Translations under genes and position numbers: made by a program
Notes under the pieces: model-generated
The model's database searches: none
The model's input: only the letters and a program-made list of their open reading frames with translations
What the model was told of the DNA's origin: nothing
From: Andrena cerasifolii
Lineage: Eukaryota; Arthropoda; Insecta; Hymenoptera; Andrenidae
Direction: 5' to 3'
Length of the DNA: 64,000 bases
Assembly (NCBI RefSeq): GCF_050908995.1
Contig: NC_135130.1
Coordinates: forward strand, 11,205,501-11,269,500
In this document: piece after piece, positions 50,230-62,900 of the stretch
How positions within the stretch are numbered: the stretch's first letter is position 1
Layout of the letters: each line of letters begins with the position of its first letter

Positions 50230-51190
50230 GAGAGTGGACAAAGGGGCGGGGGGTGTGCTGAGTTTCGGCTAATCGAAAATGTGAAATGAAACACGAACGG
50301 GTACACTCGCGTTACAGGCGACAGACGGTCCGTTAAATTATCGCGCAAAAGGATGACAATGTCCGCGGCGCGCGTTTTCCTTGCAGCGGTCGGCCATTTG
50401 CTTTTTAGACGGCTCGTTACACGAGCGTCATCCTCCGTGGGATATTTGTCAAGCCGCCTGTTTGTTTTTTTACAGGACACCGTGATTTGCCGCGACAAAT
50501 AGGCCGAGTGAAACGAGTCGTGCTCGCTTTTAGAAGTGGTGCCTTGAAGAGACGAAGGATCGTGAAGCATCGTTGAGCACTTTTTTCCTTGTATAAACCC
50601 GTCCACAGGACCAAGACGGAGCTGGTTTAAAGAACATTGTGAATTGTCCCTCCTCTGAATTTACCAATTTGCTGTCCGTATTTGCAAATGCACCATCAGC
50701 GGATGGGCAACGGGTCTGCATCTTGTCTTGCGATGCATCTAATTCCCGATTCGCAACAAAACGTCTCTCAGACATCGCGCGGCGATCGGGAAGCTCGCTC
50801 CTTGTTAAAGATTCAGCACGAAACGGCGAGGCGGAGCTCACCGTACGACTTCATAACGATTTCGTTGGCGGCGACAGCGGGCAACACTTAATAAACGCGC
50901 GCCGATGCAGAACGCTGGGGGATTTTCTTGTGCGGCTGCGATGGCGGCGAGCTACATAAATTTCACGAATAATTCCAATCTATCAGGCTTACGTAAGCGC
51001 GGTAGGAGTTGGTCGTTTCGCGGCGCAAAACACCCACGTGCGTTTTCTTGCCGTGCGAAAGATGCTATCGGCCGCTGACGGGATGCATTACAAAATTATG
51101 CAAAACGGCGACGTTCGCGATTAATATCTCCGCAAGAGACCCTGTACTCGCCGGTACGTACAGCACACAGGACGCTTCTTAATCCCTGCG
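50230..51190. other. 3' flank, no gene seen
   Basis: The ORF at 50639-50959 begins with GTG and is unrecognised; a minus-strand ORF overlaps it (50530-50841). The stretch includes CpG-rich sequence around 50860-51180. No RNA gene or element is identified. Confidence 0.5.
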
Positions 51191-51198
51191 TCGATATT

Positions 51199-51435
51199 TC
51201 AAGGGATAAATCTGGAGCAGTGGAGAAAAAGGGATGATGTACGATCTTGCGGGTTACATAGGTTATGTTCACCGAGATACGACCGATTCGAAAAAACGAT
51301 CGAGCTCATATGCATTTTGAACATCGAGGGGTAAATCTGGAGCATGAAATGAGCAGAAAGTGTTATATCGGGTAAGATTGTACGGTACTTATTTACCGAG
51401 CTAGAAGAGTTTGAAGGATAAGTGCGCGAAGTGCG
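51199..51435. repeat. two diverged tandem copies of a ~125-bp unit
   Basis: The words gataaatctggagca (51205) and ggtaaatctggagca (51330) are 125 bases apart. They are followed in the same order by diverged matches, such as atgttcaccgagatacgaccgattcgaa against cttatttaccgagctagaagagtttgaa. The second copy runs into telomere-like CCTAACCTAAC at 51446. Confidence 0.65.
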
Positions 51436-51459
51436 CCATGTGTGGCCTAACCTAACATT

Positions 51460-54400
51460 TACTGCCACTGTCACGTGTCTTCCGCTGTTAGTAGGGCAAA
51501 AGACTAGGCTTTCTACAATCAATGACAGTGTGTATTGCTTCTATCTAACGTTCGACGAAACGTAACCAAAGGGCAAAGAATGGCCCTGCTCGCTCAGCCA
51601 CGAAACCACCCGACTTCGCTACAAAAACGGCAAAGAATGTTGGTACAAAAATGCGATAATCGGTCGCTGGCCGGAAGGTGCTAACGGAATTAAGCCAACG
51701 TTTCCTTACTCCTGGCTAATTTCTTGTGTGGTCCCCCGGCAGAGGGGTTAAACGAGTCGATAAATCTTGTCCAGCGTTCGGTGCATGCACGGCCGCATAA
51801 CGGCGTGCTCGTGTCTGTATACACGCCGCTTTATATCGGGCCGCGTAATTAGGCCGAGAGACAACAGGTGAGCCTGACACAGCTGCCGGCTTCTTCTTTC
51901 TGCCCTGACATTCGGCTAGACCTTATCTGCCTGCAGGATCGACCGAGATGAATCGGCCGGGAGTAGGGAAAACTTCTTCTGCCCTCGTCAGAGCGAGCTA
52001 TCTGTGGCCCATCTGTGAAACTGACCTAGGAAAAGTCTGTTTGAATTAATAGTGGGGGCAATCGCTATTGTGTATGATGCTGGGCCCTGGCAACTCAAGA
52101 GTAGGGAAGATAGGATGGGTGTTGGCGTGGACGGGTATTAAAGGTGCGAGCTGCAGTACAGGATTACTAAAGGATTCGTTAGTGGTGAGGTTTTTCCAGA
52201 AAGTGCGCCAGTGGGAAAGACCGTCCATCATACTGGGAAGATTTATTATCGCCCTGTTATTTATTGTACACTTAATGCTAATTGGTTAGAATAAAGAGAG
52301 CAGCCAGGATCAAGTTCCGAGTAATCTGATAAAATCTATCATCGCAGAGGTTCAAGGCACGGTTTTCAGCCGGCCGAATTTAAAACCGCTCAGTAATCGG
52401 CTTGGCCTTAAGCCGACAGTAAAACAGCGTCTTACAATTCGCCCGTGGCAGCTTTGCGCCAACCTGTCGACTTAGTAATCGATTCCACAAATCCGACTCC
52501 ATTAACAGGTGCCTTCGGCGCCTTTATCTAACATTTAAATCAATTTCTGACTAAGTCAGACGATTATATGTTACAGTTCCATCCGAGGAGTGAGCTTCAA
52601 TTGCTGTGCGGCCGAGGATAAATCAATTCGAAAGCAACGCATTCGTGTTAATTAGCGCGCGCTAATATTAGAAGGCGACGTTTCGTCGCAGTAAAGCTTC
52701 ACTCTTCACGGCCGCTCCGAGTGGTGTCCCACCTGATAAGATCTGTTCCTGAGGAGCTATCAGCGGTTCAAGAATAACGGAGCGCCGGTTTTACGACCGG
52801 TTACAACGTTTGCGGAGATATTTTAAGTCGCCGCGGCTCGTAATTGCTCGTATTAATCGAAATTGGGATCCAGGCCGCATTTTTCTTGGCGATTGTTTTG
52901 CGAAAAACAGGAGAGTGCATGAAAACGAGTAGAGTAAAACTTCAGTTGGTCGTAATTTGCAACAATTCCGCTATAAACGGGACTAAAGCAGCTAGTTGCT
53001 AAACGCTACCGACAGGTGTCGCCATTGCAGCGTTATAAACTTAATCTATGGATTATCCTAACCTAATCTAGACCCAAATGATCATATTGGCCGCAAGGAG
53101 CACGAGATAAATCCATCGGGGAAGTACCGAAGCCAGGAGGAACTGAGTGATAGTGATCTCCCAGGAGGCTCAGCGCACCTAGCATCCTAACCTGATCAAC
53201 GAGTAGGAGTACAGTGATCTAAAGCAAGTGCCGTTTAGGTCACCGATGCAACAAATTCGCCATCGAGTGGCTCGAATGCAACTGGGTAGCGAAATGAAGG
53301 AGCAGGGACACACGTGGGAAACCGTTTTACGTAACTGGAGAGATTAAGAGGCCCCGGAGATCGCGCGGAATTACCAGGATCAACAGGAAATCTTCGACAC
53401 GCAAAGACGGAGGATCGCGATCGAGGGATCGATAGCGAGCAGCTAAAGGACCGTCAGGGTAAGCTGGCCGGGCCTGGTCGGGTATAAAGTTGTCCATAGG
53501 CCATCTCTATATAATCCAGAAGCTGGAAAACCCCTTATGGCGAGCAGACACACTTGGCCGTCGTTTGTTACATCTACTTTTCCTCTCCTCCGCCCCGACC
53601 CTCCCTCCTTGCCGCCGTGTTCCCCTGGCTGGTCGGATTTTCTGCGAGTTGAACTGCAGGGATCATCTGATTGCGTGCAGCCGAGCGGAAGATCCAATTC
53701 CTCCAATTAAGCTTTCGCACTTTTTGATGGGAAGGGTGATTGGGATGATGTGGGCGGGTGAGAGAGGATTTGGGGGTGTGAGAGGCGGAGGAGTGGCAGA
53801 GGAGGAGGAGGTAGATGAATAGAAGAAGAAGTAGGAATAGTATAGGCGATGAGGATGGAAGCGATTAGTTTGATACGTGGGACAAAAAGAGGAAAGTGAA
53901 GGGATACGGTGTAAGCAAGAGGTGAACGGGACAGGAAGCCAGGGAGGAAGAGAAAATAGGGGAAGTCAGTGAGAACAGGGGGAAAGGATTAAGCCGCTTG
54001 TTAAAATCCGAAATTAAGGGCGTCGCCGGTCGATTGGATTCAGCCAGTTCGCGTGACAATTGACTCACGTCATCAGCGCTAACCTCAATCTCATCGGGAA
54101 CGAGATTGCTCTGCAGAATTCGCGGCGGCGATTTTATAAAGTTTGTGGCTCCCGAAGAAGTCGGAATGGGAGTGGATTTCACTGCCTCCTAAAATGCAGA
54201 ATCGACTTTTACACTGATGAATCTTGCTCTAGCAGACTCTCGCACCACAAAACCCAATAATCAAAGAGCCCCCGAGCAAGTGAGACTGAAGATATTCGCA
54301 GAAACATAGCTAAGACTCCCCACCGCAAGACGCCACTATCATCGACGCAAACCCTATAAATCTGCCCGAAATCATCTAAAAAGCCTAATAACGGCTAACC

Positions 54401-54982
54401 CTAGCGTGTTGGTCATGGTGGCGCGACTTGAACACCCCCAGTTACACCAATATCGCAGTTCGTGGGACATAGTAGATCACGGACAAGCAGTATAACGCGA
54501 TCCCCACCCTCTCACCCCTCCCCCATCGAGTGGTCGAGACACGACAAAACCAGCACTAATTTCACAAACGAATAAACGCGATCCTGGGGTGGTCAGAAAC
54601 GGTCGAAGCGTGGAAAACGACGACGGAGGGTAGGAAGTTCTGCGAAAGGCGGCCGAGAGACTAAGCTAGGGGCGGTGGATGGAACGTGATAACGCATGGG
54701 GTGATACCGATACACCCGTCTGATGGAGATGAGTCAGCTGCGCCGACAGAATCGGACTCACCCTCGCGAAGAATTCACCCCCTGACAGTGGGGTGCGATT
54801 GAACTTGGCCTGGCCGCGATCTCGTCACAGTAGGCGATCGATCATCGTGGATCCTCGTGACGAATTCCGTCATCCCTGGATCGTTTCCGCGGATCGTGGA
54901 ATTTCATTTGGATATTGGGGTTAGTTGTGGGAGGAATTGTGGGATTGGCGAAGAGGATCTTGAATCGAATGGACTTTGTTGA
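51460..54982. other. 3' flank, no gene seen
   Basis: A 16-bp perfect palindrome lies at 52651-52666 and telomere-like words at 53057 and 53186. A purine-rich stretch (about 53727-53990) lies between them and the piggyBac-like element. ORFs are short and unrecognised. Confidence 0.5.
52651..52666. repeat. 16-bp perfect palindrome
   Basis: attagcgcgcgctaat equals its own reverse complement, with two homeodomain-type ATTA half-sites either side of a GC core. Confidence 0.9.
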
Positions 54983-55492
54983 TTAACCCTCTAATGCATA
55001 CGCCTGCCTTAAGGCGGGCACCTGTTTAATCCAGGAGTTGGGCGCCTATAATTTTTTTTTTTAGAATTCTCAGTTGCCAGTCTTAAAAGTCTTGCCACAC
55101 CGCACATATTAGCCTAAGAATCATGTCAATCTGACGTTTCGATTTGACGGAAATCTAGTTTGAAGTGCATTTTTGAGCTAAGCATGCTGCGAAAATTATT
55201 TGTGAAAGTAAAAAAATTAAATAAAATACTTCCCAACACCGTACAGCTAAAAAAAAATTATTGGTAAGTAGTTTGTGTAGTGATCTATCAAATGGAATAA
55301 AGGTGTGAAAAAAATGTAATTGGTTGGAATAGCGAAAAGAATAGTAAAGGTCGATTTTTAAACTTTTTTTTGTGAGCTTGTAATGAAAATTCAAAAAAAA
55401 ACCGTTTGTAGATTGCAGTAAGTTGTATACGTGCCTAAAATTTCATCAAAATCGGTTAACGTTGCTCCGAGCTACAAAGGTTTAAAGATCGC

Positions 55493-55549
55493 AGAATAAG
55501 GTCGAGAATCGCGAAAATTCCCGAAATCAGCGATTCTCGACCTTATTCT
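55493..55549. repeat. perfect 19-bp hairpin inside the piggyBac-like element
   Basis: The arm agaataaggtcgagaatcg (55493-55511) is the exact reverse complement of 55531-55549, with a 19-nt loop. A transcript of either strand would fold into a stable stem. Confidence 0.9.
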
Positions 55550-55712
55550 AAAAAAGTTATGTGATTTTAAAAAGTGTCCGAATATTAATGCGAGACACTG
55601 TACATACATCAGAATAGGTGTGCCTGAAGGCGGTGACCCAGAAGGCTGCCCTGAGGAGCCCAGACGTCTTCCAAATTGATAACAGACATCGGATTCGGTC
55701 TTTTTATCCCCG

Positions 55713-55730
55713 AATTAGACTAGTCTAATT
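55713..55730. repeat. 18-bp perfect palindrome inside the piggyBac-like element
   Basis: The sequence aattagactagtctaatt equals its own reverse complement and lies about 35 bp from the right terminus of the element. Confidence 0.9.
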
Positions 55731-56693
55731 TTTTCAACTGAATTAAAAATCTATGCACTAGAGGGTTAATCTTGAATACAGGACTATACAACCCTGAGTT
55801 TTTGGAAGGCGACGACTAAGAACTGCTCTGTAAAATACCACCATCGAAGGCTATCAAAACTGATTCAAATCTCCACACAAACGGCAAGTCCCAAAGCAAC
55901 GACAATCTGGATACGCGGGATAGGCTCGAATCCCCAAGACCGACACGAGAATCAGCCAAAAATGCAGCTCGAATGAGGGAAGCTGAGAGATTGTTGGCCG
56001 TTTTACGGTCTAAAACGCTTCGATTCTCTCTGTCCATGTCGGCTGGCCGGATCTAATTGCATTGGTTCGAAACGATCCCGCAGGGACACACCATAAAGCC
56101 GATCTCCGATCGGTCTCGGTAAACGATCTGTATTGGCGGGGCCGACGTGATCTTATCTCGGCCGGTGGCGGTGAGATCTCGCTTTGGTCGCCGTGCTCCC
56201 CGGCGATGTCTATCTTTTCGACACCCTTACCGATAAAACCGGCGTCCAGCGCGGCCGAAACCGGCCGATCTCTCTATTCGTGCCGTCGCATCCCATGAGC
56301 AGAGACGGTGACTCGATTCCCTGTCTTGCGAGTTCTCCAGGGACTCGACTATAGGGGGGTCCGAATCGACTTACATCTCCCTCTAATGTGAATTCTTCTG
56401 TCGATAATGCAGTGCATTAACCTAGCACAGGTGGCGGTGTAATGATAGTCCTCAACCTAACCTACGAATAACTGTCACAACGACGAATATTGAAATAGTA
56501 AGGAGACGTACTTAAGTAATCCTATGTTTGTACCCAAACCCAATTGGTCCCCCTCCCGCACCCCAACAATCATATCGCGTCTCTTTGGACTCTGCGCGAC
56601 GTAAGCCCGAAAGTCCTTAGCCGGCCTTAATTAACTCTGGGAGTGGACGAGGGGGCCCGCTCATTTGCGGGGCCCAAGAACGGACGGGGCCCT

Positions 56694-56715
56694 CTGGGTG
56701 GCCCCTGGGTGGCCA
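56694..56715. repeat. 11-bp tandem duplication in a GGGCCC-rich stretch
   Basis: ctgggtggccc is followed directly by ctgggtggcca. Three further runs of GGGGCCC lie in the preceding 50 bases. Confidence 0.8.
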
Positions 56716-59700
56716 CGGATTCCAGTTTCTCGATAATTGGTTGAGGTGTTTCGACACCCGACCACACCAAGGCCCTATGTGTATGAGGAATAAATCGAGC
56801 CTCCCTGCACTCTTATTCCCCGACCCTTCAGGTGATTTAAGGGGCGCTCGCGGGGTGGGGAAGGGGTTTAAGAGATGGTACGATACGGGGAGCCGATGAC
56901 ACTGCGAGAGGCGCCTGGTTACGATCGTTATGACGCCGAAAGCAGACGATTAATTTGCTGAAACTGCTACTCCGTCGACGGGGAGGTCTTTCGTAAGTGG
57001 GTGAGGTTATGCTCGAAGGAATGACGAGTAAAAGAAAATTATGTGGGATTTATGTTTCTAATCCGCTTGGGGAGAGAGGATTAGTTGCAACGTAGTGTGA
57101 ACTTAGTTTTTGTGAGGGGATGTAGTCAAAGTGGATGTATTTAACAGTGCAGCTAACATTAGCGATTTCCTAAGGCTTCCTTCGTAATCCTTATTTTAGA
57201 TAATTGCTGAGGAAGTGTCGAGTGTTCGATTCTCCATTATTCCACTTTCATTCTTAGAGGGGCTAGAGCATTTGTATTTTGACCTCCGAGAAATGGACGA
57301 AGATTATCAGAAACCCTGAACGATCGGAGTACGTAACCTGTCGTTGGATTTATTAGTTGGAAGAAAAGTAGGAGGGTAGCGGAATACATGATAAGAGGGG
57401 GCCGCTAGGCTCTCCCCATGTGAATATCTTGATTACAGCGGTAAACGTTGACAAAAAGACGTCGACATGATTAATCTTAACAGTGTCGGTAGCCTGTAAT
57501 TACCCAGGCGACCACTGTTTTCGCAAAAAGAACATCGTACAGATGGTCCCCCTGTGGTTGACAACTGGAAGACTTTCATCGCTGAGGTACTTAATCAGTG
57601 ATTAATGCGCAGCTTGCAGAGGGGGCACGTTCAGGAATACTGATTAATATGTATGAATCTGGGGGTTCAGGAACTGATATCTGTCGATTTATTCCTCAGT
57701 GAAATCGGGAAGATTGTTGGCAAAAGGCTCTTGAATTCTGATACCTCAGAGATCCTTGCTAAACCTGTTTCTAGTTTCCTTTTCCCAAGCTAAAAGAACT
57801 GTGCAAAAAAATGTACCATCAAGTTCACTGCCATCTTTGATCATTGAGAGTGAAGATTGTTCTCCAAGTCATATCCAGAATTGTCTGACGCGCAGGTGAA
57901 ACCACGGCTTCCTGTGAGTCATAACCTCTTTCTGCTCGAACTCCCAACCCGAAGTCAGCCATAGGAAGGCAGAAAACGCGTATACGGGCGTGCAAGATGT
58001 GCATATCAGTGGGGATGCGTCTCCAGAGGATGAGACGCGGGTGTCAGATGCATTCGAGATAAAAGAGCGCGGTCCGTGCACGGTTTCCGGTGCACGTACT
58101 CCCTCTGCGAGGGGGGCGGATCCCCTTTCCTTTTGCTTTCAACCGCCCGAAAACCGAAAACGTGGTGAAACTACGAAATATCCTCTCAACTCTTTTCTCG
58201 TGCCGATAAGATCGACTGCTGTGGACCCTGTCGTGCATCCTCGAGATGAGTATTGCACTGGGAGCGATGCAGCGGCTGTTCCAAGGCGAAATGGCCGGCT
58301 AGACCGCCTTGGGAAAGTTAATTCCTGCGATGTGGACGGAAATCATCCAGCTGAACTTTTATTTTGTTATTATTGCCAAGAGATTTTTCATCTTTTGGCA
58401 CATCAGTTCCTTCATATCTATTTTATGCCATGTGTAGCGCGTTCTAGATAACCTAACCTATCGCATGAAGCCTCAATATTCTCTGCGATGCCTTTAATAT
58501 CATCCTCAGCTACAATATCAAGACGCTACCACCAAATACATTTGATATGACGGTTCCTAAGCCGTTCCTCCTCATCCCCCGCAAGCCTAACCTCAAAAAG
58601 TGCTCAGAGCACTCACCGTGGTCGGCAGTTTCGCCTCCATCACCCCCAAGGAGGTACCAATTCCAGCAATTCGGGATCAGGAAGATCGTCAGGAGAGGGG
58701 ATTGATAACGGCCTCCCGAAAGAAGCAGATAAAATTTGTGGCGCGGCCGGATCGAGGAGGAAGTTAATGGCGGCGAAAGAACGACGGGCTAAGAAAGAGA
58801 GCGGGGCGTGGAGGGGCAGGAAATTTGTGAGGGTTTTTTGTTAGATTCATTAGAAACGTACGATTAGCCCCGTACTGGTGGCCTGGGTCAGTCGCCTCGT
58901 AAAAGTAATCTATAATTGGCTCGTAAAACAATAAAGTCTATTAAGCTCGGAAGAAGGCGCCCAGTACACTAAAGTTCCTCGAGGAGGCGGTATAATGGGC
59001 AGCGTGTACTTTAATAACTAATAACCGACAATCGTGGCATAATCAAAGTTCTGGGGGTCCTCGTGGCTTGGCATCTTAATGTAGCTACGACTTTATATGA
59101 TCACTGTCGAAAATGGCGTCCACGATTTCGTATACACTTGGGTCTGCCAGTCAGTGGCACCTGTAAGACATTGATGTAACTTCCGTGGAGTCTGTAGGGT
59201 GTATAGAAAATGGTATGGGTTTGAACTAAGGTCTAAGTTAACTGCAAGCTAGGTCTAAGCAAGGTCCCACTGGGGACCCACTGTGAATGCGCCACTGAAT
59301 TTTTTCTAAACAGTGATCGAGCAGTACGTTTTGACGTTGGCCTCCGAGGATCTCAGCATTGCCGTCGAGCGAATCTAAAAGCACTCGTACAGTTCCTTCT
59401 TCCTTCTAGAGATAACCGTTGGCCCCTGGCCGCTTTCCTTCGCCTTGTTGCATGCCTGCCGATACGATCCGGTGATTTGGTCGGCCAGCGAGACCTTAAG
59501 CGGCCGTTTATGCGAACGGGAGGAAGCTGAAGAGCGCATCGGGAACCGGAATTTCACCGGAGGCTGCTGTGACCTTATACGAGGCTCCTTCGATCTCTTC
59601 GCAATCAATTAGATCGCCGATAAAGACGATACGTTCCGGAAGCAACTTGTCAGCTTTTTGTTTATTCGGGAATATCGCTTTGGTGCATTGAAAACAGACA

Positions 59701-59914
59701 CTGCTTTAGTAATAACTCCTTTTTATTGCTGAGCACAATTTTTAAAGTTCATTTGACATTCTCCTTGAGAGGAGGTACATAAAATTGGCTCAAAAGTGGG
59801 TCCAAGTCCAGACCCATCAAAAGGCATTTGCAAATTCAGGAATACATCACCAGTGGCCCCAATTAACCAGGCGCACCACTCTTAGCCTCCACATGAAGAA
59901 CTCAAATCTACAAG

Positions 59915-59942
59915 GATCCTTCAAATCTGATCCTTCAAATCA
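59915..59942. repeat. 14-bp tandem duplication
   Basis: gatccttcaaatct is followed directly by gatccttcaaatca. Confidence 0.85.
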
Positions 59943-62900
59943 GCAACAATTTAATTAATTCCTCTCTCTCCAGCGACACGCCGGCAGCGGAATCAAACGG
60001 ATGAAGAGGATGTCAGGTGAGGCGAAGCCGAGAAAACGACCTCCGAGTCGTTATTACCTGTCCAACCGGCCGGTGGAAGCACGTTAGCAGTCAGAGGATC
60101 CCTCTGGAGCAGGTAGCACACATGAACGTGGTTTTCACGAGGGGGCAATGGTGTCGGGCGACACTTGTCTCTTCGTGAAAAACTGGACGTTCCTGGTCGG
60201 CGGCCATTGGCGTCAGCGTAGATGGCTCTGCGATCTGGACTGCGTTTTGGGGTACTTTTGATGGAGCCTTGAAGAAAAGTAGCATATTACAGTGAAACTA
60301 AACCAAATGATAATTGGTATCAACTGTACAATTAGCTTTTTAATAGCTGCAGATTAGTACCATTTATAAGCAGTACCTAACCTCTTCCCTCTAACATAGT
60401 AACCTCTTAATAATATTCATACAGGTGGCATAGACGACAACTATTATCTCGAAAACATCCACCAAACTACAATTATACCTGAAAATACGACTGACAGTGT
60501 ATCAATAATTGTTTCTAATCAAATTAACCCTTATTACTAATCATCATGGCGCCTGCCGCGTCAAACTCCAGCCAGCATGAAGATTGCACGATTCGACGCC
60601 AATGGGGACACTGAGCTCCATCCATCAGCGGTGAACGCTCGTCTTCTGGCATCTTCAGCCGATGCCCCCCGCACCCCTTGGCGTCGTTGGACCATTCCTG
60701 TCCTCATTCCGCGTCCACCATCCTTAATTCCAGCGGTGAATTCCCCGTTACGTCCTGCCCCGCGGTTTTATCCGTCCTGTTGGATTTTCTTCCAGGCTTT
60801 TTCCCAATTCGCTATGGACTCGACGGCCGGACACTCGGGGCCACGACACTGACCCCGCGACCGCGTGGGACGGAAAGGGCACCGGCAGAGGGTACAGGTT
60901 AATTAAATGGAGAGGAATGCAAACATCTGCTCGTCGCCTCACGTAATGCGTTGGGAAGCCCATTCAGATCTACCCTCCCCTCCCCCCCGAGCAAGGTCGA
61001 CACACCAACCTTTCCCAAATGCATCAAGGAATCCCCAGAAACGCGCGTGCGCACATTTCTAAAGAGCCACGGGTCCTCGAGGACGCGCTTCGCCAGGAGA
61101 AAGGGTGGCGCTGATGCGCCTAGATAAGCTGGTCTTCGTTATTTAAGGGGTTCCTCGGGCGATCACTGCTTTGCCACGGCTAGGGAATTATAATGACACC
61201 GTGTTTAACGCGGGCACGTGACACTCGATGCGCGGGGAAATTTTAAATTGCATCGGGCACGGTTTATCCGGCAGGAAGCGTCTGGATTCTTCGGGCAGAG
61301 CTGATAGGATCTAGGTGGATCGAGGTGTAGGGTTGGTCGTGATGATTCTGAGATAAGGACTGGCTCTTGGCTGCTTGAAAGGCTCGCCTAGTGAAATAGA
61401 ATGTTTTAAGTAGATATTGGGAATAGGGCACCTTCTATTACATCGAGCATTGAAATTTACAACGCCGTAGTGATATTAATTACAAGGAAAAGAAGTTAAT
61501 TGCGCCTGAAAGTAATTACAGTCCGAATAGAATAGAAGAAAGAACGTTAATGCTAGGCCTAACCAAGAATTAGTGGCATAAATGTATGAAAAACAAAAGG
61601 GAACAAAACGATCCCTCGTTATTCCCTCTTGCATCATGTTCACATGCAACCTCCTAAGCGTTGAAATTCGCACGTTATTATTAAATTAAGTACGATCAAA
61701 TCGCCAGCGATCAGCCTGCAGTTTTCCATTGGAAATAATGCACCACACGCGTAGAGATTTTTCCTGCATTCTGTTCGACAGAGTCGACGCCGTTGTTCGT
61801 CCTTTTTTTCCATCGGTTAAATGAATTCTGCAATTAACTTGCGCGAGCGCGCGTAATTTACTGTGGTTAAATTATTACTGATACCTCACGATTGTAAATC
61901 ACCTTTTTATTGCTGGGGATAAATAATGGTGTGCAAAAATCGTATGTGTTTAGAATCTTTTAGCATTGATCGCCATTGGCAATGGAATCGTGGAAGAATA
62001 ATTGCAACTTTTTATCATTTTTCAATCTGCAGCATAATTCTGCCTTCCTACGTAATCCAGGAACAATCAGACTTGTCGAAGACGATTCGCAGTTGTTGAA
62101 TTAATCGCGCGCCATGATTTGAAATGGAAAGAAATACAGCGGACGCCCGTGCAATTATGGGATATTTTATACCCAGCAGCATAATCTGACTAAGTTCATT
62201 TGCCCCTCATGTTTTAATTAAAAAGATAAAACACCACGGACAAAGGGCAATCACGGTTCCAGCATTGATATCGTACTCGATCTCGCGTACGATGCTAATG
62301 TAACTTATTAATGAAATTATTAACGCAATTCATTAGGTCTGGATTCGCGTCGCGCCAAAAGAAATTGAATACATAATGCGTACTCGACATACTGATCATT
62401 TTATATTATTATATGTGCCCAGAGTAGTCTTTATCGCGGCAAGGATAATTTTTATTGCTTTCGCGTCCGCCCGGAATCGTTCACCCGCTCTGATTTAATG
62501 CGATGTACTCCGAGATCGTTAAAATTTGCAACATATGATCTGATGTTTTTTCTCACCCTCAGGGGCGGATTAAATTATCCGCTAATGACGAATCGGTTCG
62601 ATGATTTTGAAGAAATGGTTCAGCTAATCGTTTCATAGTTGAAAGAATATGTGAAGTCCCTTTTTAGAAGAAGGCAAACACTTGGAACAGCAAAAATGGA
62701 GAACTTAAAACGTAGACTCTGCAGCGACAGTGGTAACAACTTGAGTGACTTATAATCCCTCTCTCACGTTTCGTGTTAATTGGCTTTTACAACCCTTTAA
62801 AGTGGCGCTCTAATCGTATCGGTTTACAGCCCGCTGGGAAAGCTTTAATTTGTTTATGGTCACACCTACGAGACTGCAAAGTGGTTGGTAGATGGTATAG

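Larger units (their letters stand above)
54983..55769. mobile_element. non-autonomous piggyBac-like MITE, 779 bp, with TTAA target duplication
   Basis: The element body is 54987-55765. It begins CCCTCTAATGCAT and ends ATGCACTAGAGGG, terminal inverted repeats of 13 bp with one mismatch, and each end is flanked by TTAA (54983-54986 and 55766-55769). TTAA duplication with CCC...GGG termini is the hallmark of the piggyBac superfamily. A subterminal inverted repeat is also visible (gccttaaggcgggcacc near 55006-55022 against ggtgtgcctgaaggc at 55617-55631). There is no transposase reading frame, so it would depend on an element elsewhere. It is AT-rich against its surroundings and includes the phrase tttcatcaaaatcgg, which I associate with insect repeats. 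Both ends look intact, suggesting modest age. Confidence 0.85.
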
